From contig CAMHUC010000005.1 in the NCBI GenBank assembly GCA_946188155.1, positions 34,222 through 98,221 of the forward strand: DNA of 64,000 bases. The letters run 5' to 3'. Under the pieces are notes generated by a model. That model had not been told where the DNA came from and searched no databases. It saw only the letters and a program-made list of their open reading frames with translations. This DNA comes from an uncultured bacterium (GTDB taxonomy: Bacteria; Bacteroidota; Bacteroidia; Bacteroidales; Bacteroidaceae). The translations under genes were made by a program, and so were the position numbers. Positions 30,755 through 39,599 of the stretch are shown piece after piece; within the stretch, counting starts at the first letter, position 1; each line of letters begins with the position of its first letter.

Positions 30755-31714
30755 GTGAAAAAGATTACGCTATTGATTCCGTGCTACAATGAGGAGGCAT
30801 CGCTGCCTGCCCTCTACGATGCGCTGCGCCAACTGATGGACCAGCAGAAGGACTATGAGTGGGAGGTGCTGATGGTGAACGACGGCAGCCGCGACCACAC
30901 CATCGACATCATCCGGCAGCTCAGGGCCCGCGACGGGCGCATCTGCTACATCGACCTGTCGCGCAACTTCGGCAAGGAGAACGCCATGCTCGCCGGTTTC
31001 GACTACGCCACGGGCGACTGCATGGTGATCATGGACGCCGACCTGCAGCACCCGCCGCACGTCATTCCCGAGATGCTACGCTACTGGGAGGAGGGCTACG
31101 AGGACGTCTACGCCAAGCGCATCACCCGAGGGCGGGAGAGCTGGCTGCGGCGGCGGCTGTCGCTGCTATACTACCACCTGCTGCAGAAGACCACGCGCGT
31201 GGAGATACTGGAGAACGTGGGCGACTTCCGTCTGCTCGACCGCAAGTGCATCGACGCGCTGAAACGGCTGCGCGAGACGGAGCGCTACACCAAGGGCATG
31301 TACTGCTGGGTGGGATTCCGCAAGCACGAGGTGCTCTTCGAGCAGGGCGACCGCGTGGCCGGCGAGTCGTCGTTCAATTTCCTCCGACTGCTGAGCCTGG
31401 CCATGGAGGGCATCACCTCGTTCACCACGGCCCCGCTGCGGCTGGCCACCATCCTGGGGCTCATCGTGTCGGCGGTGGCCTTCTCGTTTATGGTCTACGT
31501 GCTCGTCACCACACTCATCTGGGGTGACCCCGTGCAGGGCTACCCCACGCTGATGACGGTCATCCTGTTCCTCGGTGGCGTGCAGCTGCTCTCGCTCGGC
31601 ATCATCGGCGAGTACCTGGGCCGCATCTTCCACGAGACGAAGGGCCGACCCGTCTACATCGCCCGCGAAGTGGCCATGAGTCAGCAAAGCCCAGGCCCCG
31701 AGCAGGAGAACTGA
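30755..31714 (+). CDS. GT2 polyprenyl-phosphate glycosyltransferase (GtrB/DPM1-like)
   Basis: 319 residues. The GT-A domain begins ITLLIPCYNEEASLPAL, with MVNDGSRDHT, VIMDADLQHPP (D-x-D) and LSRNFGKENAMLAGFDYATG. It is followed by two C-terminal membrane helices (about 236-258 and 270-295) in the arrangement of GtrB/CsbB enzymes that load a sugar onto undecaprenyl phosphate. The start is GTG 30755, just past the junction repeat. Upstream GT87 could use its product for periplasmic glycosylation. There is no flippase gene adjacent. Confidence 0.88.
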   Translation: MKKITLLIPCYNEEASLPALYDALRQLMDQQKDYEWEVLMVNDGSRDHTIDIIRQLRARDGRICYIDLSRNFGKENAMLAGFDYATGDCMVIMDADLQHPPHVIPEMLRYWEEGYEDVYAKRITRGRESWLRRRLSLLYYHLLQKTTRVEILENVGDFRLLDRKCIDALKRLRETERYTKGMYCWVGFRKHEVLFEQGDRVAGESSFNFLRLLSLAMEGITSFTTAPLRLATILGLIVSAVAFSFMVYVLVTTLIWGDPVQGYPTLMTVILFLGGVQLLSLGIIGEYLGRIFHETKGRPVYIAREVAMSQQSPGPEQEN

Positions 31715-31763
31715 GCTGCACTATTTTCTTGCCGAAAAATTTGGAGTATTCAGAATTAGTTCG

Positions 31764-31806
31764 TATCTTTGCACCGGCGTATTGGTACGCAGGTGTCTCA
31801 CCTGCG
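31764..31806 (+). promoter_or_regulatory. TATCTTTG promoter and leader hairpin of the Rpn gene
   Basis: TATCTTTG (31764-31771) is followed by a perfect hairpin with arms CGCAGGTG (31788-31795) and CACCTGCG (31799-31806) and a 3-base loop. The leader to ATG 31851 is about 75 bases. The hairpin may affect translation or stability. Confidence 0.55.
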
Positions 31807-31850
31807 GAGAAGCCGCTACAAAAATGTCTAACGCTTAAAATCAAAGTATT

Positions 31851-32795
31851 ATGCAAAAACAGAATGAGACAAAGAAAGGAGAAGCGAAAGTGAAAGGTAA
31901 GTATCTGAACCCGAAGGCCGACCTGACGTTCAAACTGGTGTTTGGCGAACACAAGGACCTGACGATGAGTTTTCTCAACGCCCTGCTGCCGTTAGCAGAG
32001 GATGCCCCCATCACCAGCATCGAGTATGAGACGCCGGAGATGTCACCGGAGCGGGATGGCGGCAAGAACAGCGTGGTGGACGTGCGCTGCACCGACGCCC
32101 GTGGCCGCCATTTCATCGTAGAGATGCAGATGAGCTGGCACGAGGAGTTCAAGAAGCGTATCATTATGAACGCCTCGAAGGCCATCGTCAAGCAGGTGGG
32201 CACGGCGGAGGTGTTCACTAAGATTCAGCCCGTCTATTCGCTGAACCTGCTGAACGACAAGCGTTTCCAGCCAGACGCCGATGACTTCTACCACGACTAC
32301 GCCATCCTGAACGTGGACCACCCCGAGCGCAGCCTCGACTATCTGCGCTTCGTATTCGTGGAACTGCCCAAGTTCAAGCCGCGCAACATACTTGAGAAGA
32401 AAATGGCGGTGCTGTGGCTCCGCTTCCTGACGGAGATCAACGAGATGACCGACGAGGTGCCCGCCGAGCTGATGGAGAACGAGCAGATACGCAAGGCCCT
32501 GAGCATCGTGGAGAAGTCGGCCATGACCGAGAATCAGCTCTACAACTACGAACGGTTCTGGGATCAGGTGAACCGTGAGCTTGTCCTCGCCGAGGGCAAC
32601 TTCAACGACGGACTGGTCAAAGGCAGGGCTGAGGGAGAAGCTAAGGGAAAGGCAGAAGGGATAGCAGAAGGGATAGCAGAAGGTGAAATCAGAAAAAATC
32701 TGGAGAACGCCCGCAAGATGAAGTCCAAGGGCTATCCTGCGGATGACATCGCCGAAATCACAGGCCTCACGCGCGAGGAGATTGAGAATTTGTAA
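31851..32795 (+). CDS. Rpn/PD-(D/E)XK-family nuclease (recombination-promoting type)
   Basis: 314 residues. It opens with KYLNPKADLTFKLVFGEHKD and continues with the nuclease core DVRCTDARGRHFIVEMQ (D...E-x-Q) near residues 80-100, typical of the PF12784-like family once called transposases. The C-terminus has a Gly-Lys/Arg-Ala-Glu repeat (about residues 258-278) encoded by a GGGATAGCAGAA tandem, then a helical tail MKSKGYPADDIAEITGLTREEI as in many Rpn proteins. The last 29 bp overlap the 3' end of the converging GT87 gene. It belongs to a multicopy family in Bacteroidetes; proposed roles are recombination stimulation or defence. Confidence 0.85.
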   Translation: MQKQNETKKGEAKVKGKYLNPKADLTFKLVFGEHKDLTMSFLNALLPLAEDAPITSIEYETPEMSPERDGGKNSVVDVRCTDARGRHFIVEMQMSWHEEFKKRIIMNASKAIVKQVGTAEVFTKIQPVYSLNLLNDKRFQPDADDFYHDYAILNVDHPERSLDYLRFVFVELPKFKPRNILEKKMAVLWLRFLTEINEMTDEVPAELMENEQIRKALSIVEKSAMTENQLYNYERFWDQVNRELVLAEGNFNDGLVKGRAEGEAKGKAEGIAEGIAEGEIRKNLENARKMKSKGYPADDIAEITGLTREEIENL

Positions 32796-34023
32796 AGCGG
32801 TGGCGCAGGGGTGCAGGCGTATAGTCGCGGGTGTACATTTCCCAGCACAGCTTCAGCCAGACGATGGTCACCGGCAGGGCCTTCAGGGCGTAGGGCTGTA
32901 TCAGTCCGCGATAGACGGCCTTGGGGAAAAGGTCTCCCGGCGAGAGGCTGCTGATGATGAACACGAAGACCATCAGGGCGACATCCCTGCGCGACCGCTG
33001 CCACGGGGCGCAGCAGTACCACAGGGCCACGCCCACGAAGGCTATGATATAGGTGCTGTTCTCCGAGCCGGTGCTGAAGAGCACGGTGAACATGAGCACC
33101 GAGGCGAGCAGCGTCTGGCGGAAGGCCACATTCCTGTACTGCCCGACGCGCAGGTAAGGCAGGCCGAAGGCTATCAGGCCGGGGATGATGAGCCACAGGT
33201 CGCTGTAGGTGACTATCTGCGTGGTGCGGCGCACCATGCCGAGCAGCGAGATGTTCGTAGAGAGGTCGGCCATGTTGCCCGCCAGCACGTTGATGTTGTC
33301 CTGGTTCTTCTCCACTAATGCCACGTACCACTCATAATACTGCTGGATGATATACTCCGGCGAGGCCACGGCCATCGGGGCCACGAACATCACCGCGCCC
33401 CAAAAGAGGCAGGAGAGGAGCAGCCGCGGCTTGTTCTTCGAGAAGAACAGGAAGGCCAGCCCCACGATGCCGTAGAGCTTGATCATCGTGCCGAGCATGA
33501 TGAAGAAGGCCGCCCAAAAGTCGTGGCGCCGCTCAATCATGGTGAACGTGAGCAGCACCCCGGCGGCTATTGCCACATTGTACTGCTGCAGGAAGAGGGC
33601 GTTGAGCAGCTCGTGGGTGCAGAACCAGTAGACGAACATCTGCTGATACTTCGTAAGGTCGGAGCGGCGCACGGCTACGTAGAGGAACAGCGAGAGGAAC
33701 GTCATCCAGCAGAACATACCCACGTAGCGCTGCATCCAGGCGAAGGGGGCTATCACCAAGGCGAAGAAGGGGCCATAGTGGTTCATGTCGTCGTACTCCG
33801 CCGGATAGTGGTCGAACAGGGGCAGCTCGGCGATGGTGTGATACCACACGCCGATGAAAATGCGGTAGTTGCCGTCGCTGTTGTACGACTTGGTGATGGC
33901 CACCACGAGGCACATCACCACCCAGATGACGAGGATTGTGCGGTAGTCGCTGAAGAACGGCTTCTTCAGCATGCCGGCCACCCAGTCTCGGCAGTCTCTC
34001 AGTATATTGCTCATTTTCTCCAT
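32767..34023 (-). CDS. Second GT87-family (DUF2029) membrane glycosyltransferase
   Basis: 418 residues, nine to ten membrane spans, paralogous to the gene at 29521-30711. Shared segments include HYPAEYDDMNHYGPFFALVIAPF, FWAAFFIMLGTMIKLYGIVG, ASVLMFTVLFSTGSE and APWQRSR. The start is ATG 34023 or, in frame, ATG 34014. A TACCTTTG promoter on the minus strand lies at 34040-34047, 17-24 bp upstream. It overlaps the Rpn gene tail-to-tail. The C-terminal ~17 residues (TPAPLRHRF and on) are low complexity and come from the overlap. The sugar donor is presumably polyprenyl-linked; the acceptor is unknown. Confidence 0.8.
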   Translation of the reverse strand: MEKMSNILRDCRDWVAGMLKKPFFSDYRTILVIWVVMCLVVAITKSYNSDGNYRIFIGVWYHTIAELPLFDHYPAEYDDMNHYGPFFALVIAPFAWMQRYVGMFCWMTFLSLFLYVAVRRSDLTKYQQMFVYWFCTHELLNALFLQQYNVAIAAGVLLTFTMIERRHDFWAAFFIMLGTMIKLYGIVGLAFLFFSKNKPRLLLSCLFWGAVMFVAPMAVASPEYIIQQYYEWYVALVEKNQDNINVLAGNMADLSTNISLLGMVRRTTQIVTYSDLWLIIPGLIAFGLPYLRVGQYRNVAFRQTLLASVLMFTVLFSTGSENSTYIIAFVGVALWYCCAPWQRSRRDVALMVFVFIISSLSPGDLFPKAVYRGLIQPYALKALPVTIVWLKLCWEMYTRDYTPAPLRHRFTNSQSPRA

Positions 34024-34039
34024 AAGTGTCTCAGGGCTG

Positions 34040-34117
34040 CAAAGGTACGAACTTCTTTCCTTCCCTCCAAATTATTCCGGGAGAATTTGTACGGTTCGCA
34101 TATTATTACTACCTTTG
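34040..34117. promoter_or_regulatory. Divergent TAnnTTTG promoters between GT87 and GT4 genes
   Basis: A TACCTTTG element on the minus strand (34040-34047) serves the GT87 gene and another on the plus strand (34110-34117) serves the GT4 gene. The plus-strand one is only five bases from ATG 34122, so that mRNA should be leaderless or nearly so. Confidence 0.7.
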
Positions 34118-34121
34118 CAGC

Positions 34122-35333
34122 ATGATTATCGGATATGACGCGAAACGGATCGTCAGGAACGGCACCGGCCTGGGCAGCTACGGGCGCACACTGGTCAACG
34201 ACCTGGCCCGCCACGATGACCTGGACATGCACCTCTATGCCCCCGACGAGGGGCGTGATGAGCTGCGCACACAGGTTTCGCCCGGTGCAAACTGGCACTT
34301 TGCCCGTAGTGCATCCGGACTTTACCGCCGGCTGCCCTCAGGACTCTGGCGCACCTTCGGCATCGTCGGCGACCTGAAGCGTGACGGCATACAGCTCTAT
34401 CACGGCCTCTCCGGCGAGCTGCCCGTCGGCATACGGAGGAGCGGCATCAAGAGCGTGGTCACCATCCACGACCTCATCTTCCTCCGCCACCCGGAGTACT
34501 ACCACTGGGCAGACACGAAGATCTATGCCTGGAAGTTCCGTCAGGCCATCCGCGAGGCCGACCACATCATCGCCATCAGCGAGTGTACCCGCCGCGACAT
34601 CATCGAGCTGGGCGGTGTCGACCCTGCCCGCATCTCCCTTATCTACCAGAGCTGTGCGCCACGCTTTAAGAATGAAGAATTAAGAATGAAGAATGAAGAA
34701 TTTGCTGCTGCCCTCCCAACTGCGGCGGCAGAGAAGCCAACTGCGGCAGCGGGGGAGGAAACTTCGGCGGCAGCAAATTCTTCACTCTTCATTCTTCATT
34801 CTTCATTTAAAAGATACATCCTCAGCGTGGGCAGCATTGAGGAGCGGAAGAATATCCTGCTGGCCGTCAAGGCCCTGCACTGGCTGCCCGAAGATGTAGG
34901 CCTCGTCATCGCGGGGCGCTATACGAAGTACACCGACGTAGTTCGCCGGTACACAGAGGAAAGCGGCCTCGCTCCGCGCGTCCAGATTCTGCATGGCATC
35001 ACCGACGAGGAGCTGCCCGCCCTCTATGCCGGAGCGGAGGCCTTCGTCTATCCCTCGCGCTACGAGGGCTTCGGCATCCCCATCATCGAGGCCATCAGCA
35101 GCGGACTGCCCGTGGTGGCCTGCACGGGGTCGTGCTTAGAGGAGGCCGGAGGGCCCGACTCGCTCTACGTCGGCCCTGACGATGCCGAGGCGATGGCAGC
35201 TGCCTTGCGGCAGGTGCTGCGCGGTGCCGATGGTCGCGAGGAGCGCATCCGTCGCAGCCGTGAGTATATCAGGAGATTCGAGGGCCGCGACGTGGCCGGG
35301 CAGGTCATCGACCTCTACCGCAGCCTGCTTTAG
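34122..35333 (+). CDS. GT4-family glycosyltransferase with in-frame repeat insertion
   Basis: 403 residues, soluble GT-B enzyme. The N-terminal acceptor domain begins MIIGYDAKRIVRNGTGLGSYGR. The C-terminal domain has GSIEERKN, HGITDEELPALYAGA and the E-x7-E donor motif PSRYEGFGIPIIEA. Between the domains, residues 183-229 are a low-complexity insertion encoded by an inverted repeat of AATGAAGAA phrases and Ala-rich units, absent from normal GT4 proteins. ATG 34122 is fixed by the promoter at 34110-34117. The enzyme is likely to work on a surface polysaccharide. It converges on the HHH/beta-barrel gene with 4 bp overlap. Confidence 0.85.
   Translation: MIIGYDAKRIVRNGTGLGSYGRTLVNDLARHDDLDMHLYAPDEGRDELRTQVSPGANWHFARSASGLYRRLPSGLWRTFGIVGDLKRDGIQLYHGLSGELPVGIRRSGIKSVVTIHDLIFLRHPEYYHWADTKIYAWKFRQAIREADHIIAISECTRRDIIELGGVDPARISLIYQSCAPRFKNEELRMKNEEFAAALPTAAAEKPTAAAGEETSAAANSSLFILHSSFKRYILSVGSIEERKNILLAVKALHWLPEDVGLVIAGRYTKYTDVVRRYTEESGLAPRVQILHGITDEELPALYAGAEAFVYPSRYEGFGIPIIEAISSGLPVVACTGSCLEEAGGPDSLYVGPDDAEAMAAALRQVLRGADGREERIRRSREYIRRFEGRDVAGQVIDLYRSLL
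34668..34810 (+). repeat. Inverted AATGAAGAA repeat inserted in frame in the GT4 gene
   Basis: The left arm holds AAGAATGAAGAATTAAGAAT-type units ending in GAATTTGCTGCTGCC. The right arm is the complement, GGCAGCAAATTCTTC followed by CTCTTCATTCTTCATT units. Between them are GCGGCGGCAGAGAAG / GCGGCAGCGGGGGAG units. It can form a long hairpin. It has no stop in the used frame, although the same phrase at 3229-3258 contains stops. Confidence 0.85.
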
Positions 35334-37327
35334 AACTTCCACCTCACCTGTAGGTCCAGTTCCGACAGCGACGAGCCGTCTACCTGCTGATAGCTGCTGC
35401 CGATGACGCTGCGGTCGTGATACTTCGTCAGCCCCCACTTGGCCGTCAGCGACAGCCGCTTGCCGACGGCAGTCCTCGCCATCAGCCACGCACGCAGGCC
35501 CCGGCCCTGGAACTGGCTCATCGCGTAGGTATAGAGCGGTCCCCGCTCATACAGATATACCCGGCTGTCGTAGCCGTCGGTAGAGAAATACCCCAGTCCG
35601 CCGTTCAGCCGCAGCCAGCGGTAGCTGTAGCCCAGCGACTGGCTCACCATCCACCCACGTTCGCGCTCCCTGAAGTCGATATAGTTCAGGTCGAGCTGCG
35701 TACGGCTCGACAAGGAACCGTCGTAGTCGAGCGTCAGCCGCCAACGGTGCTCGTTCCTCGGGATGAGGGCCGTCTGGTCGGCGTTGTCACGCTGTCGGCG
35801 CCGCAGCCGATAGCGTCCGCCCAGCGTCCACCCCCGACTGCTGTAGCTCAGCTGTAGCAGGTGGTCCCAGGCATACGACGATAGCGATACCTGATACTTG
35901 GCCCATGGCGCGTAGGCATAGTCGGTGTATGCCATCAGCTTCAGTCGCGGCGAGGGTTGCCAGCTGAGTCCCACGTAGAGACCGCTCTCGTTCTGCGTGC
36001 TGCCCCCGTCGCTGAAGCTCCGTGCGTAGAGAGCCGTGTAGCGGTAGCTGTAGAACCGTTGCAGGGCCATCAGGCTCAGTCCGTTGCCAAGCTGCAGACT
36101 CAGGCTGTTGATGGTGGCCAGTGCCCCGTGGCCGTTGACAGCCGTCTCTCCACTCAGGCTCCAACGATGGTTCGTGTAGCCGTAGTCGATGCTGGCGTTC
36201 ACGAAGTCGGAACCCTGGGCGTAATGCTGGCGGTAGAGGATGGCGGTGTTGGGGCTCAGCCGCCTGTCCAGGTGTGTATAGACAGCGTTCAGCCCAAGGT
36301 GCAGCCCGTAACGGCAGTATCGCAGCGAACCGCCTGCGGTGGCGTTCTTCAGATTGTGCTTCTTGGCCATCTCGCTCTCCGTGCGGTGATAGCCAGAGGT
36401 GACAATGGTGGCTGCCGAGCTGTCTTTGTTGAGGGTAGCGTCCATAGCCCGATAAGAGGCAAAAGCCGTCAGCGACAGGCTCTTTCCGAGTCCGAACGTA
36501 ATCCCAGCCCCCTGCAGATAGCTGGCTTCCGAACGCGAGGAGTGGGCACGCAGGGTAGTGGTAGACCGCCCCAGATTCTGCAACATCGCCACCTTGCCCA
36601 GCGAGAAGCTGCTGTTCATCACCAGTCCCATGCCCATCTGGGCACGGTAGCGACCGGCCACCAGTGTCTCCACCCGTCCCAGCCGACGGAGCTGTAGATA
36701 GGGCGAATAGTAGTCGTAGCCTGCCTTGTTCCGGTGGGCGAAGAATGGTTCTCCGGCATCCTGCGAAGCCACCAGTCCCAGTTTCACCTCGTCGCCATAG
36801 CCGAACTGATAGCGCAGCCAGTGGCGATAGGGATAGCCCAGATAGCCGTCGCGGTCGCCCCGTCGCCTGTAGAAGGGTATGCGGCCGGTGGCCATCAGCT
36901 CGTGGTGGCCATAGCGGGCGATGCGCCTGATATCCGGGAAACCCGGATTGTCCGGATTATCCGGATTATCCGGTATATATATAAAATAGGTGAGCAGCTG
37001 ACGCTGACTGTAGTCGAGCGAGCGTATCATCGCCAGCTCAGCCAGCGACTTCATCGGGCCGTAGCGGTAGAGATACTCCTCGATTTCCTCCACCTGCTGG
37101 GCCGAGAGGAAAGGCAGCTGTTCCAGCTCTTCCCTCGTGGCGCGGTTGATGTCCATCGGGTGCTGCTCCAACTCACAGAGCCACTCGTACATATCCTCCC
37201 ACACAGCCTCTCCCGCATCCTCGCGGGTCACCACGTCATTCAGGCAGTCCTCCCAGGGCCTGCGCTCCGTCTGTGCGCCGGCACTCCATCCGAGCATCAG
37301 CGCTACACATAAGAATATGCTTCTCAT
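35330..37327 (-). CDS. Outer-membrane protein with N-terminal helix-hairpin-helix and beta-barrel
   Basis: 665 residues. Signal peptide MRSIFLCVALMLGWSAGAQ; then a ComEA-type HHH segment (DINRATREELEQLPFLSAQQVEEIEEYL, residues about 58-86). A long series of alternating aromatic strands to the C-terminal Phe (VRWKF) fits an outer-membrane barrel of about 20 strands. This HHH-plus-barrel family is common in Bacteroidetes and its function is not established. A Pro-Asp-Asn linker (residues about 118-130), encoded by a 9-bp CCGGATAAT repeat, joins the two domains. It overlaps the upstream ORF6N gene by 4 bp (ATGA). Confidence 0.8.
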   Translation of the reverse strand: MRSIFLCVALMLGWSAGAQTERRPWEDCLNDVVTREDAGEAVWEDMYEWLCELEQHPMDINRATREELEQLPFLSAQQVEEIEEYLYRYGPMKSLAELAMIRSLDYSQRQLLTYFIYIPDNPDNPDNPGFPDIRRIARYGHHELMATGRIPFYRRRGDRDGYLGYPYRHWLRYQFGYGDEVKLGLVASQDAGEPFFAHRNKAGYDYYSPYLQLRRLGRVETLVAGRYRAQMGMGLVMNSSFSLGKVAMLQNLGRSTTTLRAHSSRSEASYLQGAGITFGLGKSLSLTAFASYRAMDATLNKDSSAATIVTSGYHRTESEMAKKHNLKNATAGGSLRYCRYGLHLGLNAVYTHLDRRLSPNTAILYRQHYAQGSDFVNASIDYGYTNHRWSLSGETAVNGHGALATINSLSLQLGNGLSLMALQRFYSYRYTALYARSFSDGGSTQNESGLYVGLSWQPSPRLKLMAYTDYAYAPWAKYQVSLSSYAWDHLLQLSYSSRGWTLGGRYRLRRRQRDNADQTALIPRNEHRWRLTLDYDGSLSSRTQLDLNYIDFRERERGWMVSQSLGYSYRWLRLNGGLGYFSTDGYDSRVYLYERGPLYTYAMSQFQGRGLRAWLMARTAVGKRLSLTAKWGLTKYHDRSVIGSSYQQVDGSSLSELDLQVRWKF
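36934..36976 (-). repeat. In-frame CCGGATAAT repeat in the HHH/barrel gene
   Basis: Read on the minus strand, CCGGATAAT, CCGGATAAT, CCGGACAAT and CCGGGTTTC encode Pro-Asp-Asn/Phe repeats at the domain border. It is the same nine-base family as in the genes at 1 and 3245. Confidence 0.8.
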
Positions 37328-37878
37328 CTCTTTGACCGCTTAACGGTGTGCTTAAACTTGATGGCCATCAGATTTAACTCAATAGAGGATTCTGTTTCCA
37401 GGGTGTCGGCCTCATCCACTATAAGGTCTGAGAGCAGTTCACCAGTACGTTGAATGAGACCTTGCTGCTTCTGATTGTCTGGTTCATTGTGCAAGGCATG
37501 AATATTTCTGGCTATCTCACGGCTTTTGGCAAATGTCTCAATGATGGAGAAAGTTGTTTCTGTTGCTTTTTTGCTCTTCAGAATAGTTGCAATCATATAG
37601 AGCCCCCGCTCGGTAAAAGCCCTCGGCTCCACAGGCGATTTGTCAAGATTTCCTAAGTGGTCGAAATTTTCGACCACATACTGTTTCTCAGTAGGTTGCA
37701 AGCGAAAACAATACTTTTCCGGGAACTTTTCGGTGTTATTTTTCACCGCCTCATTCACTCTTCTGGTCTCTACTCCGTACACGTATGCCACGTCTCTGTC
37801 GAGCATTACCTTCTGGCCTCTCAAATCAATGAGACGCTCCTCAATCTCACGCGTAGTAATGGCTTTGCTATCTTCCAT
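37324..37878 (-). CDS. ORF6N-domain DNA-binding-type protein
   Basis: 184 residues from ATG 37878 (MEDSKAITT). The N-terminal KilA-N/ORF6N domain reads IEERLIDLRGQKVMLDRDVAYVYG, then RRVNEAVKNNTEKFPEKYCFRL and FTERGLYMIATILKS. The tail is helical. ORF6N proteins are phage-derived DNA-binding or antirepressor-like proteins, common as stand-alone genes in Bacteroidetes. The start is fixed by the TATATTTG element on the minus strand at 37918-37925, giving a ~35-base leader. It is coupled by a 4-bp overlap to the barrel gene, which is an odd partner. Confidence 0.85.
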   Translation of the reverse strand: MEDSKAITTREIEERLIDLRGQKVMLDRDVAYVYGVETRRVNEAVKNNTEKFPEKYCFRLQPTEKQYVVENFDHLGNLDKSPVEPRAFTERGLYMIATILKSKKATETTFSIIETFAKSREIARNIHALHNEPDNQKQQGLIQRTGELLSDLIVDEADTLETESSIELNLMAIKFKHTVKRSKR

Positions 37879-37990
37879 AATATTCGCATTTAAAGGGTTA
37901 AACAATATATCTGGGTGCAAATATACAACATTTTTCTGAAATAAATGCAAAAAGGAGCCGCTTTTTTATCCGTGATTCAGAAAAACTGCG

Positions 37991-37998
37991 TAATTTTG
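37991..37998 (+). promoter_or_regulatory. TAATTTTG -7 element of the DUF4294 gene
   Basis: TAATTTTG lies 8 bp before ATG 38006, so the leader is at most a few bases. Confidence 0.65.
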
Positions 37999-38005
37999 CA
38001 CCGCA

Positions 38006-38635
38006 ATGCGATACGCCCTTACCATAATGCTGCTGTGTGCCTGTCTGGTGGCAAGCGCCCAGGACGAGAAGATCACCGCCGAGCAGGCCCTGGCGGAGAT
38101 GGACTCCCCCACGTTCGTGCCCACGGTGAAGGTGGGCAAGGTGCTCTTCCAGGGCGACAGCGTGCAGTACATGGAGATGAACAACGTGTACGTCTACCCC
38201 CAGCTGACCTTCAAGAACAAGAAGCAGGCCAAGGCCTACATGCGCTTAGTGACCAATGTGAAGAAGGTGCTGCCCCTGGCCAAGGAGGCACGCCAGCTGC
38301 TGATTGAGACCACTGAGGTGCTGGAGACGCTTCCCACCAAGGAGGCCAAGGACGCCCACATCAAGAAGGTGGAAAACGAGATTTTCAAGACCTACAAGCC
38401 GAAGATGAAGAAGCTGACCTACTCACAGGGCAAGCTGCTCATCAAGCTCATCGACCGCGAGTGCCACTCATCGAGCTACGAGATGATCCAGGCCTTCATG
38501 GGTCCGTTCCGCGCCGGCTTCTGGCAAACCTTCGCATGGGCCTTCGGCGCCTCACTCAAGAAGGAGTACGACGCCGAAGGCACAGACCGTCTCACCGAGC
38601 GTGTAGTGCTGATGGTGGAGGCGGGACAGATTTGA
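38006..38635 (+). CDS. DUF4294-type exported protein
   Basis: 209 residues with signal peptide (MRYALTIMLLCACLVASAQ). The mature part contains YPQLTFKNKKQAKAYMRLVTNVKKVLPLAKEARQL, a helical bundle and RECHSSSYEMIQAFMGPFRAGFWQTFAWAFG, matching the Bacteroidetes family DUF4294, whose function is unknown. The conserved RExxxS-SYE segment looks like a possible active or binding site. It is a monocistronic gene converging on cysK, with 14 bp between the two stop codons. Confidence 0.8.
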   Translation: MRYALTIMLLCACLVASAQDEKITAEQALAEMDSPTFVPTVKVGKVLFQGDSVQYMEMNNVYVYPQLTFKNKKQAKAYMRLVTNVKKVLPLAKEARQLLIETTEVLETLPTKEAKDAHIKKVENEIFKTYKPKMKKLTYSQGKLLIKLIDRECHSSSYEMIQAFMGPFRAGFWQTFAWAFGASLKKEYDAEGTDRLTERVVLMVEAGQI

Positions 38636-38649
38636 CAAGTCGCCATGGC

Positions 38650-39597
38650 CTACAAGGGATAGTCCTCGAAGGCATAGAGCACCGTGGAGAGATAGCGCTC
38701 GCCGGTGTCGGGCAGCAGCACTACAATCTTCTTACCCTTATTCTCCGGACGCTTGGCAATCTCGGCGGCGGCGTAAGCGGCGGCACCGCTGCTGATGCCT
38801 ACCAGCAGGCCGTCCTGGGCTGCCAGCTGGCGACCGGTACGGATGGCATCGTCGTTATCCACGTCGAACACCTCGTCGATGACGGCAGCATCGTATGTCT
38901 TAGGCACGAAGCCGGCACCGATACCCTGAATCTTGTGCGGGCCGCTCTGTCCGCCGTTGAGCACAGGACTCGACTTGGGTTCCACGGCAATCACCTTGAT
39001 GTCGGGGTTCTTCTCCTTCAGATACTTGCCTGCGCCGGAGATAGTGCCGCCAGTGCCTACGCCGCCCACGAAGATGTCAATCTGACCGTCGGTCTGCTCC
39101 CAGATCTCCGGTCCCGTCGTGGCATAGTGGCGGGCGGGGTTGGCGGGATTCTCAAACTGCTGCAGGATGACGGCCCCGGGGATGGAGTCGCGCAGCTCCT
39201 CGGCGGCGCGTATGGCTCCGGGCATGCCGTCCTTACCTGAGGTCAGGCGAACCTCTGCGCCGTAGGCCTTCACCAGGTTGCGACGCTCGATGCTCATGGT
39301 CTCGGGCATGGTCAGGATGAGATGGTAGCCCTTCACGGCCGACACCAGTGCCAGACCTACGCCGGTGTTGCCGCTCGTGGGCTCGATGATGGTGGCACCG
39401 GGCTTGAGGATGCCCTTCTGCTCAGCGTCCTCGATCATCGCCAGGGCGATACGGTCCTTCACGGAGCCGCCGGGGTTGAAGTACTCTACTTTGGCAATTA
39501 CGGGCGTGTCTAGCCCCTTTGCCTGCGAGAATTTGGTGAGCTCCAGCAGCGGCGTGCTGCCGATGAGCTCCGTCAGTTGTTTTGCAATCTTAGCCAT
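38650..39597 (-). CDS. cysK: Cysteine synthase A
   Basis: O-acetylserine (thiol)-lyase making cysteine from O-acetylserine and sulfide. It is a PLP enzyme of 315 residues, the normal length. The PLP lysine is K47 in [11 protein letters not shown], the substrate loop [10 protein letters not shown] (about 72-81) and the phosphate-binding [12 protein letters not shown] are intact, and a PLP-N1 serine near the end lies in [21 protein letters not shown] (TACTTTTG, minus) promoter lies at 39722-39729, with a leader of about 120 bases made largely of TATTTACGGATT repeats. The metY-like gene next upstream has its own promoter, so this is a sulfur-assimilation neighbourhood, not one operon. Confidence 0.95.
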   Translation of the reverse strand: MAKIAKQLTELIGSTPLLELTKFSQAKGLDTPVIAKVEYFNPGGSVKDRIALAMIEDAEQKGILKPGATIIEPTSGNTGVGLALVSAVKGYHLILTMPETMSIERRNLVKAYGAEVRLTSGKDGMPGAIRAAEELRDSIPGAVILQQFENPANPARHYATTGPEIWEQTDGQIDIFVGGVGTGGTISGAGKYLKEKNPDIKVIAVEPKSSPVLNGGQSGPHKIQGIGAGFVPKTYDAAVIDEVFDVDNDDAIRTGRQLAAQDGLLVGISSGAAAYAAAEIAKRPENKGKKIVVLLPDTGERYLSTVLYAFEDYPL

Positions 39598-39599
39598 AA

